A stretch of 64,000 nt of DNA from Loktanella sp. M215 (GTDB taxonomy: Bacteria > Pseudomonadota > Alphaproteobacteria > Rhodobacterales > Rhodobacteraceae): NCBI RefSeq assembly GCF_021735925.1, contig NZ_WMEA01000001.1:3812001-3876000 (forward strand), in the 5' to 3' direction. Below, piece after piece: positions 20,030-30,053 of the stretch. The notes beneath the pieces were generated by a model. That model searched no databases. It saw only the letters and a list, made by a program, of their open reading frames with translations, and was not told the origin of the DNA. Within the stretch, counting starts at the first letter, position 1; every line of letters begins with the position of its first letter. Both the position numbers and the translations under genes were made by a program.

Positions 20030-20926
20030 TCAGGGCCTGTCGCGCAGGATCTCGGCCACTGCTTCGGCATGGCGCCACGGCAGGCTGTGGTCGGCATCGG
20101 GGACGACATCCTGCAGGGCGTTGCGATTCCACTGGGCCAACAGACCCAGCGCCTGCAGCGGGATCACCGGATCCTGACCGCCCCAGATCGCCGTCACCGG
20201 CACGTCCTCCCGCCCCAGAAAGCGGTGCGCCGGTTGTTGGCTGACCGACAAGAAATGCCTGCGGCTGGACAGCACGGCCGAGAGGTATCCACGCCGCGCC
20301 AGACCAGCGCGTTGCGCACGACCGACGGGCGTATCGCCCGCAGCCTCTGCCGCCAGCAGCCGCGCGCCGAAGCTGCCGACCAGCCATTCGCCAAGCACCG
20401 GCACGCGGCGAGCAAGGTGCCAGAACCGCGTCTCGTTCAGCGCCATGCCGGCGGGGGCCAGCAGAATCACCTGCGCCACACGGTGCGGCTGGGCGGCGGC
20501 AAAGGCCGCAGCAATCGCGCCCCCCATGGAATAACCCATCAGGATCACGTCCTCGCTCAGCTTTTCGTGGGTCAGCAAATCGTCCAGCTGTCGCAGGAAA
20601 TACGCCGCGTTCTGCGGTCCCGGCACCTGATCCGACAAACCGCGCCCATAGAGGTCATAGGTCAGCACACGGTAGCCCAACCCGCCCAGAAAGCCCGCCA
20701 GCGCATCGAACACCGGTGACGGCGTGGTCAGCCCATGGATCGCCACGATGACCGGACCCCGCGCCGGACCGTGCCAGCGCAGATAGGTCTGGCCCTGCGA
20801 CAGCGCCACGCAATCCCCGGGGGCGGCGGCGCGGTCGACGGCGCTGACCGGATGACGCCGCGCCTCTTGGAAAATCGGGACCAGCGCGATGCCCGCCAGC
20901 GCCGCAAGAATCAGCGCGAGGATCAT
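20030..20926 (-). CDS. Alpha/beta hydrolase
   Basis: 298 residues. An N-terminal hydrophobic helix (MILALILAALAGIALVPIF) suggests membrane anchoring or export. The hydrolase fold has VIVAIHGLTTPSP (oxyanion loop), the nucleophile elbow MGYSMGGAIA, the acid in WGGQDPVIP and the catalytic His in PDADHSLPW. These are esterases, lipases or C-C hydrolases of unknown substrate. It lies 30 bases after the ornithine cyclodeaminase-like gene and may be cotranscribed with it. Confidence 0.85.
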   Translation of the reverse strand: MILALILAALAGIALVPIFQEARRHPVSAVDRAAAPGDCVALSQGQTYLRWHGPARGPVIVAIHGLTTPSPVFDALAGFLGGLGYRVLTYDLYGRGLSDQVPGPQNAAYFLRQLDDLLTHEKLSEDVILMGYSMGGAIAAAFAAAQPHRVAQVILLAPAGMALNETRFWHLARRVPVLGEWLVGSFGARLLAAEAAGDTPVGRAQRAGLARRGYLSAVLSSRRHFLSVSQQPAHRFLGREDVPVTAIWGGQDPVIPLQALGLLAQWNRNALQDVVPDADHSLPWRHAEAVAEILRDRP

Positions 20927-20956
20927 GCGCCCGCCAGCCCCGTGCTTATCGTCAAG

Positions 20957-21871
20957 TCAGTCAGCAGCATCCGCAACGGCCCTCAGAATGTAATCGGCGG
21001 TCATCAGGTCCAGATGCGCGCCTCCACCGTTCTTGAACAGGGTGATTTCGTCGGGCGTGTGGCGCTGGAATGACGGCAGGTCGTAATAATCCGCAATCAC
21101 ATGCTCCGGTGCGATGACGCCGGCGGCAAGGGGCGCCTTTAGCTCTCCGATATGCTCCATCGTCGTGTGCCGGTTGTCGACAAAGACGCGGGCGCGGCGG
21201 ATCGCGTCATCGTCAGCCTCTCGCATGTCGGGGCGGTAGGCGCCGATCAGGTCGATGTGCTGGCCCGGTTGCAGCCAGTCGCCCATGATGATCGGACTGG
21301 TGGACATGGTGGCAGAGGTCACGATGTCCGCCGCGCGCACGGCGGTTTCCAGATCGTCCGCGACAGCTATGCCGGGATGGGCCGCGGCAAAGTCAGCCGC
21401 GCCCTTGGGCGAGCGGTTCCAGACCGTGAACTGCGCGTCCGGAAACGCGGCCCCGTAAGCCGCCAGCAGGCTGCGCCCCACGGTCCCTGCCCCCACGATC
21501 AGGATGCGCCGGCTGTCGGGACGCGCCAGACGCCGCGCGGCCAGCAGGCTGTCACCGGCGGTCTTCCACTTGGTCACCAGTGCGAAATCGAGGATCGCGC
21601 GCAAGCTGCCGTCCGCGTCCGACATCAGGTTCACCGCCCCGCCGACCATCGGCTTGCCCTTGGCGGGGTTGCCCGGAAAGACCGTCGCGGCCTTGACCAG
21701 CAGGCCCAGCCCCGCGATCCACGCGGACCGGTTCAGCAGCGTGTTGTCGCCTTGGTACAGAAACACGTCCTCGACCTTCGCCGCGGGCAGATCGTGCCCC
21801 GCCGCCAGCGCGTCGGTCAGCGCCAGCCAGTCGAGGTGGCGTTCGGCCTCAAAGGGGATGGTCTGGGTCAT
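20957..21871 (-). CDS. Ornithine cyclodeaminase / mu-crystallin family protein
   Basis: 304 residues. The NAD(P)-binding Rossmann core ILIVGAGTVGRSLLAAYGA and the substrate-binding segment VTKWKTAGDSLLAARRLARP are typical of the OCD/mu-crystallin family, as are VTSATMSTSPI and IDLIGAYRPDMREADD. Members are ornithine cyclodeaminases, alanine dehydrogenases or reductases of cyclic imino acids such as pyrroline-2-carboxylate; the specificity cannot be set here. It overlaps the HAD gene by four bases. Confidence 0.88.
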   Translation of the reverse strand: MTQTIPFEAERHLDWLALTDALAAGHDLPAAKVEDVFLYQGDNTLLNRSAWIAGLGLLVKAATVFPGNPAKGKPMVGGAVNLMSDADGSLRAILDFALVTKWKTAGDSLLAARRLARPDSRRILIVGAGTVGRSLLAAYGAAFPDAQFTVWNRSPKGAADFAAAHPGIAVADDLETAVRAADIVTSATMSTSPIIMGDWLQPGQHIDLIGAYRPDMREADDDAIRRARVFVDNRHTTMEHIGELKAPLAAGVIAPEHVIADYYDLPSFQRHTPDEITLFKNGGGAHLDLMTADYILRAVADAAD

Positions 21872-22500
21872 ACGGCCTGCTCCGGCGTCAGCAAGCCTTC
21901 GGCGATCAGGCGCCCGGCAAAGGCGCGGGGTCCGTCGAACAGATGGGTCTGCCAGCCGCGCCGGTCAGCGGCGCGGATGTTGTCGATCCGGTCGTCGGTG
22001 AACAGCAGATCGCCGGGGGCCACGCCGCAATCGGCCTCCAGCCGGGCATAGATCTCGGCGTCGGGCTTGATGACGCCCAGATGGCCTGAAATGTAGCGCT
22101 GATCGAATTCGTGCAAGAAATCATACCGTTTTTCGGCAATCTCAAAGGTCTGGATGCCGAAATTGGACAAGGCCAGACAGGGCACCCCCTCCGCCCGCAG
22201 GGCGCGCAACAGTCTAACTGAGTGGTCGATGGCCGGGCTGGCCATATCCGCCCAGTTGTCGTGCCACATCATGATCTCGGCGTGCCAGTCCGGGTTGGCG
22301 GCGGCAAACGCCGTCGCCGCGTCATGAAAGTGATCGCCCCGGTCCACGCCGTCGTTCATGCCGTGCAGGTCGAGCGTCGCAAACATCTCGCGCCGGCGCG
22401 CCTCACCCACGCGCGCATCATAGAAACGCTCCGGCTGCCATTCGATCAGCACGTTGCCGATGTCGAAGACGACGGCCTTGACGGTCGGTGTGACAGGCAT
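21868..22500 (-). CDS. HAD superfamily hydrolase, subfamily IA
   Basis: 210 residues with all four HAD motifs: VVFDIGNVLIEW (nucleophile Asp in an atypical D-x-G-N form), LALSNFG, the Lys in VIKPDAEIY, and LLFTDDRIDNI. Related to 2-haloacid dehalogenase-like phosphatases. It overlaps the downstream cyclodeaminase gene by four bases and starts 3 bases after the YaiI-family stop, so these three genes are probably one transcript. Confidence 0.9.
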   Translation of the reverse strand: MPVTPTVKAVVFDIGNVLIEWQPERFYDARVGEARRREMFATLDLHGMNDGVDRGDHFHDAATAFAAANPDWHAEIMMWHDNWADMASPAIDHSVRLLRALRAEGVPCLALSNFGIQTFEIAEKRYDFLHEFDQRYISGHLGVIKPDAEIYARLEADCGVAPGDLLFTDDRIDNIRAADRRGWQTHLFDGPRAFAGRLIAEGLLTPEQAV

Positions 22501-22503
22501 GGT

Positions 22504-22947
22504 CTATCCTTTGGCTGCGCGCAGCGCGCGTTCGAGGGCGTCGAGGAAGCGGGACCGGTCGGCCTTCGAAAACGGCCGCCCACCGCCTTGACGGAACGGA
22601 TCGGCGGCGCGCATGTCCGCCATCAGGTCGCGGGTGGCAAGGATGTTGCCGATATTGGCGGGCGTCAGCGCCTCGCCGTTATGTTTCAGCACCTGCGCGC
22701 CGTTCTCGACGCAGCGCGCGGCCAGGGGGATATCGCCGGTGATGACGATATCCCCCCGGGTCGCGCGGTCGGCGATCCACATGTCGGCCACGTCTGGCCC
22801 GTCGGGCACCACGATCGTCTCGATCAGCGGATTGACCGACGGCCGAATGCCGCCGTTCGACACGACAAAGGTCTTCACCCGGTGGCGCGTGGCGACACGC
22901 GCCACCTCGGCCTTGACCGGGCAGGCATCCGCATCGACGTAGATCAA
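22504..22947 (-). CDS. YaiI/YqxD family protein (DUF188)
   Basis: 147 residues. Begins MIYVDADACPVKAEVARVA, which is diagnostic of the family, and contains ADMWIADRATRGDIVITGDI and the end FLDALERAL. The fold is PIN-like with clustered acidic residues, and the biochemical role is unknown. It lies just before the HAD gene and follows fghA by 36 bases on the same strand. Confidence 0.9.
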   Translation of the reverse strand: MIYVDADACPVKAEVARVATRHRVKTFVVSNGGIRPSVNPLIETIVVPDGPDVADMWIADRATRGDIVITGDIPLAARCVENGAQVLKHNGEALTPANIGNILATRDLMADMRAADPFRQGGGRPFSKADRSRFLDALERALRAAKG

Positions 22948-22983
22948 GCGCGTCCCTCCGGTCCGACGATCACGGGCACGGCC

Positions 22984-23811
22984 TCATGCGTAAAGCGCCT
23001 GCGCGTGGAAATCGACATGCTCTTCCATGAAGGTGGAGATGAAGAAATAGCTGTGATCGTAGCCCTTGTGCAGCCGCACCGTCGCGTCCTGACGGCGCGC
23101 CGCACAGGCGGCGGCGAAATCGCCGGTGTTCAGCAGGTCATAGAACTGGTCGTCCGTCCCCTGATCCACAAGCACAGGCCCGTCGAAGCCGCGATCCTTC
23201 ATCAGCAGAGTCGCGTCGTGACCTGTCCAGTCCGCATCCTTGCCCAGATAGCCGGTGAACTGCTTGCGCCCCCAGTCCGACGCGGTCGGATGGCAGATCG
23301 GAGAGAAGGCCGACACCGACCGGAACCGCCCCGGGTGCTTCATCGCCAGCGTCAGCGCGCCGTGGCCGCCCATCGAATGGCCCGTGATCGCCTGCCGGTC
23401 CATATCCAGCGGGAATTCCGCCGCCAGAAGGTCGGTCAGGTCCTTGGTGATATACGATTCCATCTTGAAATGCGGTGTCCAGGGGCTTTCCGTCGCGTCG
23501 ATATAGAATCCGGCGCCCTGCCCCATGTCATAGGCCTCGTCATTCGCCACACCCTCGCCGCGCGGCGAGGTGTCGGGGAAGACCAGACCGAGCCCTTGGG
23601 CCGCACACCACTGCTGCGCGCCCGCCTTGGTCATGGCGTTGTCATGCGTGCAGGTCAGGCCGGACAGGAACCACAGCAACGGGACCGGGCCGGTCGCAGC
23701 CTCTTCCGGCAGGAACAGCGCAAAGGTCATGTCGGTGCCGGTGGCTTTGCTGGCGTGGGTATAGACGCCCTGCGTGCCGCCAAAGCTGCGGTTTTCGGAT
23801 TTGGTTTCCAT
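22984..23811 (-). CDS. fghA: S-formylglutathione hydrolase
   Basis: 275 residues from ATG 23811, with GGAGGAG 6 bases upstream. The esterase-D fold shows LLWFLSGLTCTHDN, the nucleophile GHSMGGHGAL, the acid in GTDDQFYD and the His in KGYDHSYFF. It hydrolyses S-formylglutathione to formate and glutathione, the second step of glutathione-dependent formaldehyde detoxification. The partner dehydrogenase (frmA/adhC) is not within this window. In its long open frame the sequence upstream of 23811 belongs to the AEC transporter on the same strand and is not part of this gene. Confidence 0.95.
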   Translation of the reverse strand: METKSENRSFGGTQGVYTHASKATGTDMTFALFLPEEAATGPVPLLWFLSGLTCTHDNAMTKAGAQQWCAAQGLGLVFPDTSPRGEGVANDEAYDMGQGAGFYIDATESPWTPHFKMESYITKDLTDLLAAEFPLDMDRQAITGHSMGGHGALTLAMKHPGRFRSVSAFSPICHPTASDWGRKQFTGYLGKDADWTGHDATLLMKDRGFDGPVLVDQGTDDQFYDLLNTGDFAAACAARRQDATVRLHKGYDHSYFFISTFMEEHVDFHAQALYA

Positions 23812-23876
23812 CTGCGTCTCCTCCGTTTCGGGTTGCCGCATGGCTAGCGCAGTCGCATCCGCCTGTGAACCCCGCC

Positions 23877-24809
23877 TTATGGCCCAGTCGCCACCAGTGC
23901 GATCACCAGAGACACCGTCAGGATGCTGAAGGCCGTCGACACGAGGATCGCCGCCGACACCCGCTGCGGCGCCACCCGGTAGTGCTGCGCCAGCATGTAG
24001 ACGTTGCCCGCCACCGGCAATGACGCCGCCGCGATCATCACGCCCGCCGCATAGCGGTCGACGTCGAAGACCAGCAGCGCGAAGACCGCGACCGACGCCG
24101 GGTGCAACACCAGCTTGCACGTCGACAGCCAGACCGCGACGGACATCCGTTCCGCCGACTTGGACGCCAGCGACGCCCCGATGGCGAAGAGCGCGCCGGG
24201 CGTCGCAGCCCCGCCGAGCAGCGCCACGAAATCGTTCAAAGGCTTGGGAATCGGCAGCGCCAGCGCGGACACCGTCAGTCCCAGCACGATCGACACGATC
24301 ATCGGGTTCTTCAGCAGGCCCAGCGCCACGGTCTTCAGCACACCGACATGGACCCGTCCGTCGCGGCTGCCGGTGATCAGCACCACGATCAGCGAGCCGA
24401 AGACGATCAGGTCGACCGACAGCACCATCATGTTCGGCCCGATCGCCTCCGGCCCCAGCAGCAGCGTCAGCATCGGGATGCCGAGGAAGCCGACGTTGCC
24501 GATCACCGCGACCTGCGCCTCGACGGCCGCCTCTGCGATGGACAGGCGGCGGACCACCGCGACCACCGTGGCCACCAGATAGATCGCCCCCGTCCCGCAC
24601 AGGTAGGCCAGCACGAAATTCCAGTCGAAGACCTCCGACAGGCTCAGGTTCGCGGAAAAGCGGAACAGCAGGGCGGACAGGGCGAAGTAGAAGACGAACT
24701 TGGTCAGGCTCGCCGTTGCCGCCTCGGAAAAGAACCCGGTGCGTCCCGCGCCGTACCCAAGGCCGATGATCGCGAAGAACGGCAGCGTCTGCAGAAAGAT
24801 CGCCAGCAC
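23877..24809 (-). CDS. AEC family transporter (auxin-efflux-carrier type permease)
   Basis: 310 residues with ten predicted membrane segments, the AEC family layout (two five-helix repeats). The start LAIFLQTLPFFAIIGLGYGAGR and the middle VGFLGIPMLTLLLGPEAIGPN are typical of bacterial malate/auxin-type carriers. The substrate is unknown. It lies 1 base after the unknown membrane protein gene and is probably cotranscribed with it. Confidence 0.85.
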   Translation of the reverse strand: MLAIFLQTLPFFAIIGLGYGAGRTGFFSEAATASLTKFVFYFALSALLFRFSANLSLSEVFDWNFVLAYLCGTGAIYLVATVVAVVRRLSIAEAAVEAQVAVIGNVGFLGIPMLTLLLGPEAIGPNMMVLSVDLIVFGSLIVVLITGSRDGRVHVGVLKTVALGLLKNPMIVSIVLGLTVSALALPIPKPLNDFVALLGGAATPGALFAIGASLASKSAERMSVAVWLSTCKLVLHPASVAVFALLVFDVDRYAAGVMIAAASLPVAGNVYMLAQHYRVAPQRVSAAILVSTAFSILTVSLVIALVATGP

Positions 24810-24810
24810 G

Positions 24811-25794
24811 TCAGTCGAAGGCCCCGGTCACGCGGCCCAGCAGCATGAAGGCGCGCGCCGTGCGGGTATCGGCAAAAGCGGCCAGTTCCTCGTCCGTGGC
24901 CTCTGCCTCGAAGCTGACCAGCGCCTTGTCGAACAGGCGCAGGAAATGGTGCGCCGCATCGCGAAAGATCGTGTCTTCGCGCATCCGTCCCGCTGACAGC
25001 GCCAGCGAGCTGCGGTCGCGGATGCCGCCCAGCGCCGCCATCGACCGCCCCCGCTCGCCCAGCGCAAAGCGGCGCCAGATCTCGGACCGCGCGCGGTCGG
25101 GCGTCAGGTCGTCCATGTAGATGCCGTCCTGGCTCAGCAAGGTCAGAACGTCCTGTGCGGCCTGCACCAGTTGCCGCGCGCGGCGGTCCTTCAGGGCGCG
25201 CCGCAGGGCGTCAAAGCCGGGCTTGTCGCGGTCGTTGTCGGGAAAGTTCAGCGCGCGGATGAAATCGACGTTGGGCAAGGGCGGTGCGGCATCCTCCTCG
25301 CGGGTGCCCAGCGCCAGCGTCGGCTGTTCGTCGGGCGTGGCCGCACGAATCGCAGTGATCGCAAGCTTTGGCTTCGTGACCGGATCGCGCGAGGTGGTGA
25401 AGGTCGCAAGCGCCGTTTCCGTCTTGCGCGCCGTCTGCGCGATCTCGTTCAGACGGGCTTCGACCGTGGGGGCGCTCGGGTTGCTTTTGCGGTCCGCCAC
25501 ATAGGCGGCCCGCAACGCGTCGATCGCCGCCTGCAGGCGCGTGGATTCGTCGCGCAGGATCCGCGTCGTGCGCGCCGCCGTGGCCGCGACCCAGAACATC
25601 GCGACCGGCAGAAAGACGGTCATCATCAGGACCAGCCCCTGCAATGCACCGGCCCCTGCCGGGGCCGCTGGCATCATCAGGGCATAGATGCCGACCACCA
25701 CGACCCACAGCCCGCCCAGCCCGATGGCCAGCAGTTCGACCCGGGACAGGCCCGTGTCGTTGACAAAGGTCGGTTTGTGCTGGCCGTCGACCAT
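24811..25794 (-). CDS. Uncharacterised membrane protein, 327 residues
   Basis: Two N-terminal membrane helices (VELLAIGLGGLWVVVVGIYA, about 20-42, and MTVFLPVAMFWVAATAA, about 58-75) are followed by a long cytoplasmic region: a coiled-coil stretch (about 76-125, RDESTRLQAAIDALRAAYVA), a linker rich in Ala, Pro and Thr, and a helical C-terminal half (FDALRRALKDRRARQLVQAA). No family recognised; similar proteins appear to be Rhodobacteraceae-specific. It lies 15 bases after the greA stop, so it is likely transcribed with it. Confidence 0.75.
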   Translation of the reverse strand: MVDGQHKPTFVNDTGLSRVELLAIGLGGLWVVVVGIYALMMPAAPAGAGALQGLVLMMTVFLPVAMFWVAATAARTTRILRDESTRLQAAIDALRAAYVADRKSNPSAPTVEARLNEIAQTARKTETALATFTTSRDPVTKPKLAITAIRAATPDEQPTLALGTREEDAAPPLPNVDFIRALNFPDNDRDKPGFDALRRALKDRRARQLVQAAQDVLTLLSQDGIYMDDLTPDRARSEIWRRFALGERGRSMAALGGIRDRSSLALSAGRMREDTIFRDAAHHFLRLFDKALVSFEAEATDEELAAFADTRTARAFMLLGRVTGAFD

Positions 25795-25809
25795 GGGGGC
25801 GTCCGCCTG

Positions 25810-26280
25810 CTACTTGAATTCGATCTTGGCGATTTCGTAGGCCTTGTCTCCGCCCGGGGTGCGGACCTCGACGCTGTCGCCCTCGTCCTTGCCGATCAGC
25901 GCCCGCGCCAGCGGAGACTTCATGTTCAGACGGCCCTTTTCGATATCGGCCTCGTATTCGCCGACGATCTGAAAGGTCTTCTCCTCGTCCGTATCCTCGT
26001 CCACCAGATACACGGTCGCACCGAACTTGACGGTGCCCGACATCTTGGCCGGGTTGATGACGTCGGCCAGCGACAGCACGCCTTCCAGCTCTTTCACGCG
26101 CCCTTCGATGAAGGACTGCTTTTCCTTGGCGGAATGATATTCCGCGTTCTCGGACAGGTCGCCGTGTTCGCGCGCCTCTGAAATGGCGCGGATGATCGCC
26201 GGACGCTCCACCGACTTGAGGTGCTTGAGTTCTTCGTCGAGTTTCTTGTAGCCAGCTGCGGTCAGCGGGATCTTGTCCAT
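25810..26280 (-). CDS. greA: Transcription elongation factor GreA
   Basis: 156 residues, the family length. The N-terminal coiled coil contains [20 protein letters not shown] with the acidic tip that stimulates RNA polymerase transcript cleavage, and the C-terminal domain ends [13 protein letters not shown]. GreA rescues backtracked polymerase. A longer open frame upstream is ignored because ATG 26280 is the conserved start ([14 protein letters not shown]), with AAGGGG about 6-9 bases before it. Confidence 0.97.
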   Translation of the reverse strand: MDKIPLTAAGYKKLDEELKHLKSVERPAIIRAISEAREHGDLSENAEYHSAKEKQSFIEGRVKELEGVLSLADVINPAKMSGTVKFGATVYLVDEDTDEEKTFQIVGEYEADIEKGRLNMKSPLARALIGKDEGDSVEVRTPGGDKAYEIAKIEFK

Positions 26281-26320
26281 GGTGGGGCCCCTTATGGCGG
26301 CAGGTTGCATCAATCGAACG

Positions 26321-26351
26321 TTCATAGCGTATGGGGGCAGTGCAAAGTCAA
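26321..26351 (-). promoter_or_regulatory. Putative greA promoter
   Basis: On the minus strand TTGACT (26346-26351) and TATGAA (26321-26326) fit sigma-70 -35 and -10 boxes, with a 19-base spacer that is slightly long. They lie 41-71 bases upstream of the greA ATG. The surrounding 261-base gap to the divergent ETF-QO gene also holds a short palindrome (GGCAGG-ACCTGCC) of no known meaning. Confidence 0.35.
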
Positions 26352-26541
26352 GCACAAGCGGCAACTGCAGGCAGATCGTTGGGCGCGCGGATGCAGGTGT
26401 CTGACCCTGTCGCGGTATCGGCAGGACCTGCCAAGGTGCCGCATGTGTGGCATTTAACGTCGTGTCGCGATTGCCCCACCCGCCGTGGTCCTGTAACCCG
26501 ATGCACAACTTAATTCCGTGACCTTTCAAGGGATGACCCAC

Positions 26542-28188
26542 ATGGCCGAGACCGCACGCGAAGCAATGGAATACGACGTCGTCATCGTCGGCGCGGGGCC
26601 TGCGGGCCTCTCTGCCGCGATCCGTCTGAAACAACTGGACGCGGATCTGTCCGTCGTCGTGCTGGAAAAGGGGTCAGAGGTCGGCGCCCACATCCTGTCG
26701 GGTGCCGTGCTTGACACCAGCGGCCTCGACCGCCTGATGCCCGACTGGAAAGATCGCGGCGCGCCCATCACCGTGCCGGTGAAAGAGGATAACTTCTATC
26801 TGCTGGGCGAGGCGGGCAAGATCCGCGTGCCCAATTTCCCGATGCCGCCGCTGATGAACAACCACGGCAATTACATCGTCAGCATGGCGAACGTCTGCCG
26901 CTGGATGGCCGAACAGGCCGAAGCGCTTGGCGTCGAAATCTTCCCGGGCATGTCCTGTTCCGAACTGGTCTGGGGTGAGGACGGCCGCATCGCCGGCGTC
27001 GTGGCCGGTGAATTCGGCAAGAACGCCGACGGCACCGAAGGGTCCAGCTACGAGCCCGGCATGGAACTGCTGGGCAAATACGTCTTCCTGTCTGAAGGCG
27101 TGCGCGGGTCGCTGTCCAAGCAGGTCATCGCGAAATACAACCTCGCCAAGAATTCCGAGCCGCAGAAATACGGCCTCGGCATGAAGGAAATCTGGGAAAT
27201 CGACCCCACCAAGCACAAGCCCGGCACCGTGACCCACACGATGGGCTGGCCCTTGGGCAAGAATGCCGGCGGCGGGTCGTTCATCTATCACATCGACAAC
27301 AATCAGGTCTACGTGGGCTTCGTCGTCCACCTGAACTACAAGAATCCCTACCTTTTCCCCTACATGGAATTCCAGCGCTTCAAGCACCATCCGATGGTGG
27401 CCGACCTGCTGGAAGGCGGCAAGCGCGTGGCCTACGGCGCCCGCGCGATCTCCGAAGGCGGTTTCCAGTCGATCCCGCAGATGGCCTTTCCCGGCGGCGC
27501 GCTGCTGGGCTGCTCGGCCGGCCTCGTGAACGTGCCCCGGATCAAGGGCAACCACAATGCCATGCTGTCCGGCATCCACGCCGCCGAATCCGCCCATGCG
27601 GCGATTGCCGCAGGCCGGTCGGGCGATACGCTGGCCGACTACGACAAGGCAGTGAAATCCGGACCGATCGGCACCGACCTGAAAAAGGTCCGCAACGTCA
27701 AACCGCTCTGGTCGAAATACGGCCTCGCCACCTCGCTCGCCGTCGGTGGCCTCGACATGTGGACCAACACGCTGGGCTTCTCGTTCCTCGGCACGTTGGG
27801 ACACGGCAAGACCGACGCCGAGGCGACAGAGCATGCCGACCAGCACACACCCATCGACTACCCAAAGCCCGACGGCAAACTGTCCTTCGACCGGCTGACC
27901 AACGTGGCCTTCAGCTTCACCAACCACGAGGAAAGCCAGCCCGCGCACCTTAAACTCAAAGACCCCTCGATCCCGGTCAAGGTGAACCTGCCCGAATACG
28001 CCGGCCCCTCGGCCCGGTATTGCCCGGCGGGGGTCTATGAATTCGTGGGCACGGGCGAGGATACGAAGTTCCAGATCAACTTCCAGAACTGTGTCCACTG
28101 CAAGACCTGCGACATCAAGGACCCCAGCCAGAACATCGAGTGGACCGTGCCGCAGGGCGGCGACGGCCCGAATTACCCCAATATGTGA
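26542..28188 (+). CDS. Electron transfer flavoprotein-ubiquinone oxidoreductase
   Basis: 548 residues from ATG 26542, chosen because AAGGG lies 9 bases upstream (other in-frame starts: GTG 26518, ATG 26533). The FAD-binding motif [18 protein letters not shown] and the C-terminal 4Fe-4S site (CPAGVYEF and [13 protein letters not shown]) are complete. This inner-membrane enzyme passes electrons from acyl-CoA and dimethylglycine-type dehydrogenases, via ETF, to ubiquinone. It fits with the fatty-acid oxidation enzyme FadH in this window. A stem-loop at 28195 follows the stop. Confidence 0.96.
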   Translation: MAETAREAMEYDVVIVGAGPAGLSAAIRLKQLDADLSVVVLEKGSEVGAHILSGAVLDTSGLDRLMPDWKDRGAPITVPVKEDNFYLLGEAGKIRVPNFPMPPLMNNHGNYIVSMANVCRWMAEQAEALGVEIFPGMSCSELVWGEDGRIAGVVAGEFGKNADGTEGSSYEPGMELLGKYVFLSEGVRGSLSKQVIAKYNLAKNSEPQKYGLGMKEIWEIDPTKHKPGTVTHTMGWPLGKNAGGGSFIYHIDNNQVYVGFVVHLNYKNPYLFPYMEFQRFKHHPMVADLLEGGKRVAYGARAISEGGFQSIPQMAFPGGALLGCSAGLVNVPRIKGNHNAMLSGIHAAESAHAAIAAGRSGDTLADYDKAVKSGPIGTDLKKVRNVKPLWSKYGLATSLAVGGLDMWTNTLGFSFLGTLGHGKTDAEATEHADQHTPIDYPKPDGKLSFDRLTNVAFSFTNHEESQPAHLKLKDPSIPVKVNLPEYAGPSARYCPAGVYEFVGTGEDTKFQINFQNCVHCKTCDIKDPSQNIEWTVPQGGDGPNYPNM

Positions 28189-28194
28189 CCGATC

Positions 28195-28216
28195 CGGGCG
28201 GGCGAAGGTCCGCCCG
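28195..28216 (+). terminator. Stem-loop after the ETF-QO gene
   Basis: CGGGCGG (28195-28201) pairs with CCGCCCG (28210-28216), starting 6 bases after the stop codon. Only TTCAAG follows, so any terminator would be weak or Rho-assisted. Confidence 0.35.
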
Positions 28217-28304
28217 TTCAAGTCCCTGTGACGGTGCTGCGATTGCACAGGTGCCGTCCGGGGCATAGGCTGCGCCCTGAACCGACAGACAGGCGCATGC
28301 ACAC

Positions 28305-30053
28305 GTGAAAAGACTTATTTCGACCGGCGCGATCCTTGCGGGTATTCTGATGGCAGCAGGTGCTGCGGCACAGGATACGCAGGCGCCCGCCACCCCGGCC
28401 ATCGCCGTGACCGGCACCGATACGCCCGACGCCGGGGCTTACCTCGCCGCCCGCAACGCTGCGGGCCGCAGCGATTACGCCGCCGCCGCGAACTGGTACG
28501 ATCAGGCCCGCGTCATCGACCCCGGCAATCCTGCCCTGCTGGAAGGCAGCGTCATCGCCTACCTCGCCATGGCGCAAATCGACGACGCCAAGCCCATCGC
28601 ACAAGAGCTGCGCAACGGCGGCTTCGGCAGTCAGGTCGGCAACATGGTCCTGATCGCCGACGCCGCGCGCCGCGACGACTGGGCCGGGATCGTGGCCGAT
28701 ATCGACGCGGGCCAAGGCGTCAGCCCCCTGTTCGACGGCCTGACAAAGGCCTGGGCGACCTTGGGCCTTGGCAACATGACAGAGGCGCTGGCCGCCTTCG
28801 ACGCCGTCATCGCCACCGACGGCATGGCCCCCTACGGCCGCTTCCACAAGGCGCTGGCACTCGCCTCGGTCGGTGACTACGAAGGCGCCGATGCGATCCT
28901 CGCGGACCCCGGCCCCGGCGCCACCGCCTTCAGCCCCCGCGCCGTGATCGCCCGCGCGCAAGTGCTGTCGCAGATGGGCCGGAACGCCGACGCTATCGCA
29001 ACCCTCGACGCGGCCTTTGGGGCCACCATGGACCCACAAATCGCGGACCTGCGCATGCGGCTGGAAGGCGACTCCCCGATCCCCTTCGACATCGTGACCA
29101 GCCCCCGCGACGGCGTGGCAGAGGTCGCCTTCATGATCGCCAGCCTGCTGGCGGTCGAGACGCGCGAGGATTACACCCTGCAATACGCCCGCGTCGCACA
29201 ACTGCTGGCCCCGCAGAATGCCGACGCCGCGATGCTTTCCGCCGCCTTGCTGCAGAACCTCGATCAGTATGACTTGGCCTCTGCCGCCTTCGCGCAGGTG
29301 CCGCAAGACGCGCCCGCCTTCGTCAACGCCGAACTGGGCCGCATCGACACCCTGCGCAAATCCGGCGATACTGCCGTCGCGACCGAAGTCGCCCAGTCCC
29401 TCGCGCGCACTCATCCCGATCTGCCCTTCGTGCAGTCCAAGCTGGGCGATGTCCTGCGTGACGCAGGCGACCTGACCGGGGCCGTCACCGCCTACAGTGC
29501 CGCCCTCGACCTTTACCCCGACGCCGACCCGAACCGCTGGGTCGTGCTATACACCCGCGGGGTCGTCCACCACGACCTCGATCAATGGACCGCGGCAGAA
29601 TCCGACTTTCGCGCCGCCCTCGCCCTGAACCCCGATCAGCCGCAGGTGCTGAACTATCTGGGCTATTCGCTGGTCGAACGGGGCGAGAAGCTGGACGAGG
29701 CCCTTGGCATGATCGAACGCGCGGTCGCGGATCAGCCGGACAACGGTGCTATCGTTGATTCGCTGGGCTGGGTCTATTTCCAGCTGGGCCGCTACGAGGA
29801 CGCCATCGACCCGATGGAAAAGGCAGCCTCGCTGGAGGCGACCGACGCCGTGGTCAACGACCATCTGGGCGACGCCTACTGGGCCGTGGGCCGCGTGAGA
29901 GAGGCGCGCTTCCAGTGGCAGCGGTCCCTGTCCTTCGATCCCGAGCCGGAGCTTGCCGCGCGAATCCGCGCCAAGCTGGACCGTGGCCTCGATGCGGTTC
30001 GCAGCGACGAAGGGCTGGCACCCACCCGCGTCGCCGCCGATCCCGCACAATGA
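28305..30053 (+). CDS. Periplasmic tetratricopeptide-repeat protein
   Basis: 582 residues from GTG 28305. A signal peptide (MKRLISTGAILAGILMAAGAAA) is followed by repeated TPR-type helical pairs across the whole protein; the clearest are near the end (WTAAESDFRAALALNPDQPQ, VLNYLGYSLVERGEKLDEAL, DSLGWVYFQLGRYEDAIDPM, NDHLGDAYWAVGRVREARFQ). Such proteins scaffold envelope complexes. It overlaps ispE by four bases; this TPR-ispE pairing is common in the Rhodobacteraceae but its meaning is unknown. Confidence 0.88.
   Translation: MKRLISTGAILAGILMAAGAAAQDTQAPATPAIAVTGTDTPDAGAYLAARNAAGRSDYAAAANWYDQARVIDPGNPALLEGSVIAYLAMAQIDDAKPIAQELRNGGFGSQVGNMVLIADAARRDDWAGIVADIDAGQGVSPLFDGLTKAWATLGLGNMTEALAAFDAVIATDGMAPYGRFHKALALASVGDYEGADAILADPGPGATAFSPRAVIARAQVLSQMGRNADAIATLDAAFGATMDPQIADLRMRLEGDSPIPFDIVTSPRDGVAEVAFMIASLLAVETREDYTLQYARVAQLLAPQNADAAMLSAALLQNLDQYDLASAAFAQVPQDAPAFVNAELGRIDTLRKSGDTAVATEVAQSLARTHPDLPFVQSKLGDVLRDAGDLTGAVTAYSAALDLYPDADPNRWVVLYTRGVVHHDLDQWTAAESDFRAALALNPDQPQVLNYLGYSLVERGEKLDEALGMIERAVADQPDNGAIVDSLGWVYFQLGRYEDAIDPMEKAASLEATDAVVNDHLGDAYWAVGRVREARFQWQRSLSFDPEPELAARIRAKLDRGLDAVRSDEGLAPTRVAADPAQ

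Noticed and set aside
26674..28302. 542-codon minus-strand frame opposite the ETF-QO gene
   Set aside because: ETF-QO on the plus strand has complete FAD and Fe-S motifs; the antisense frame is a mirror artefact of GC-rich codons.
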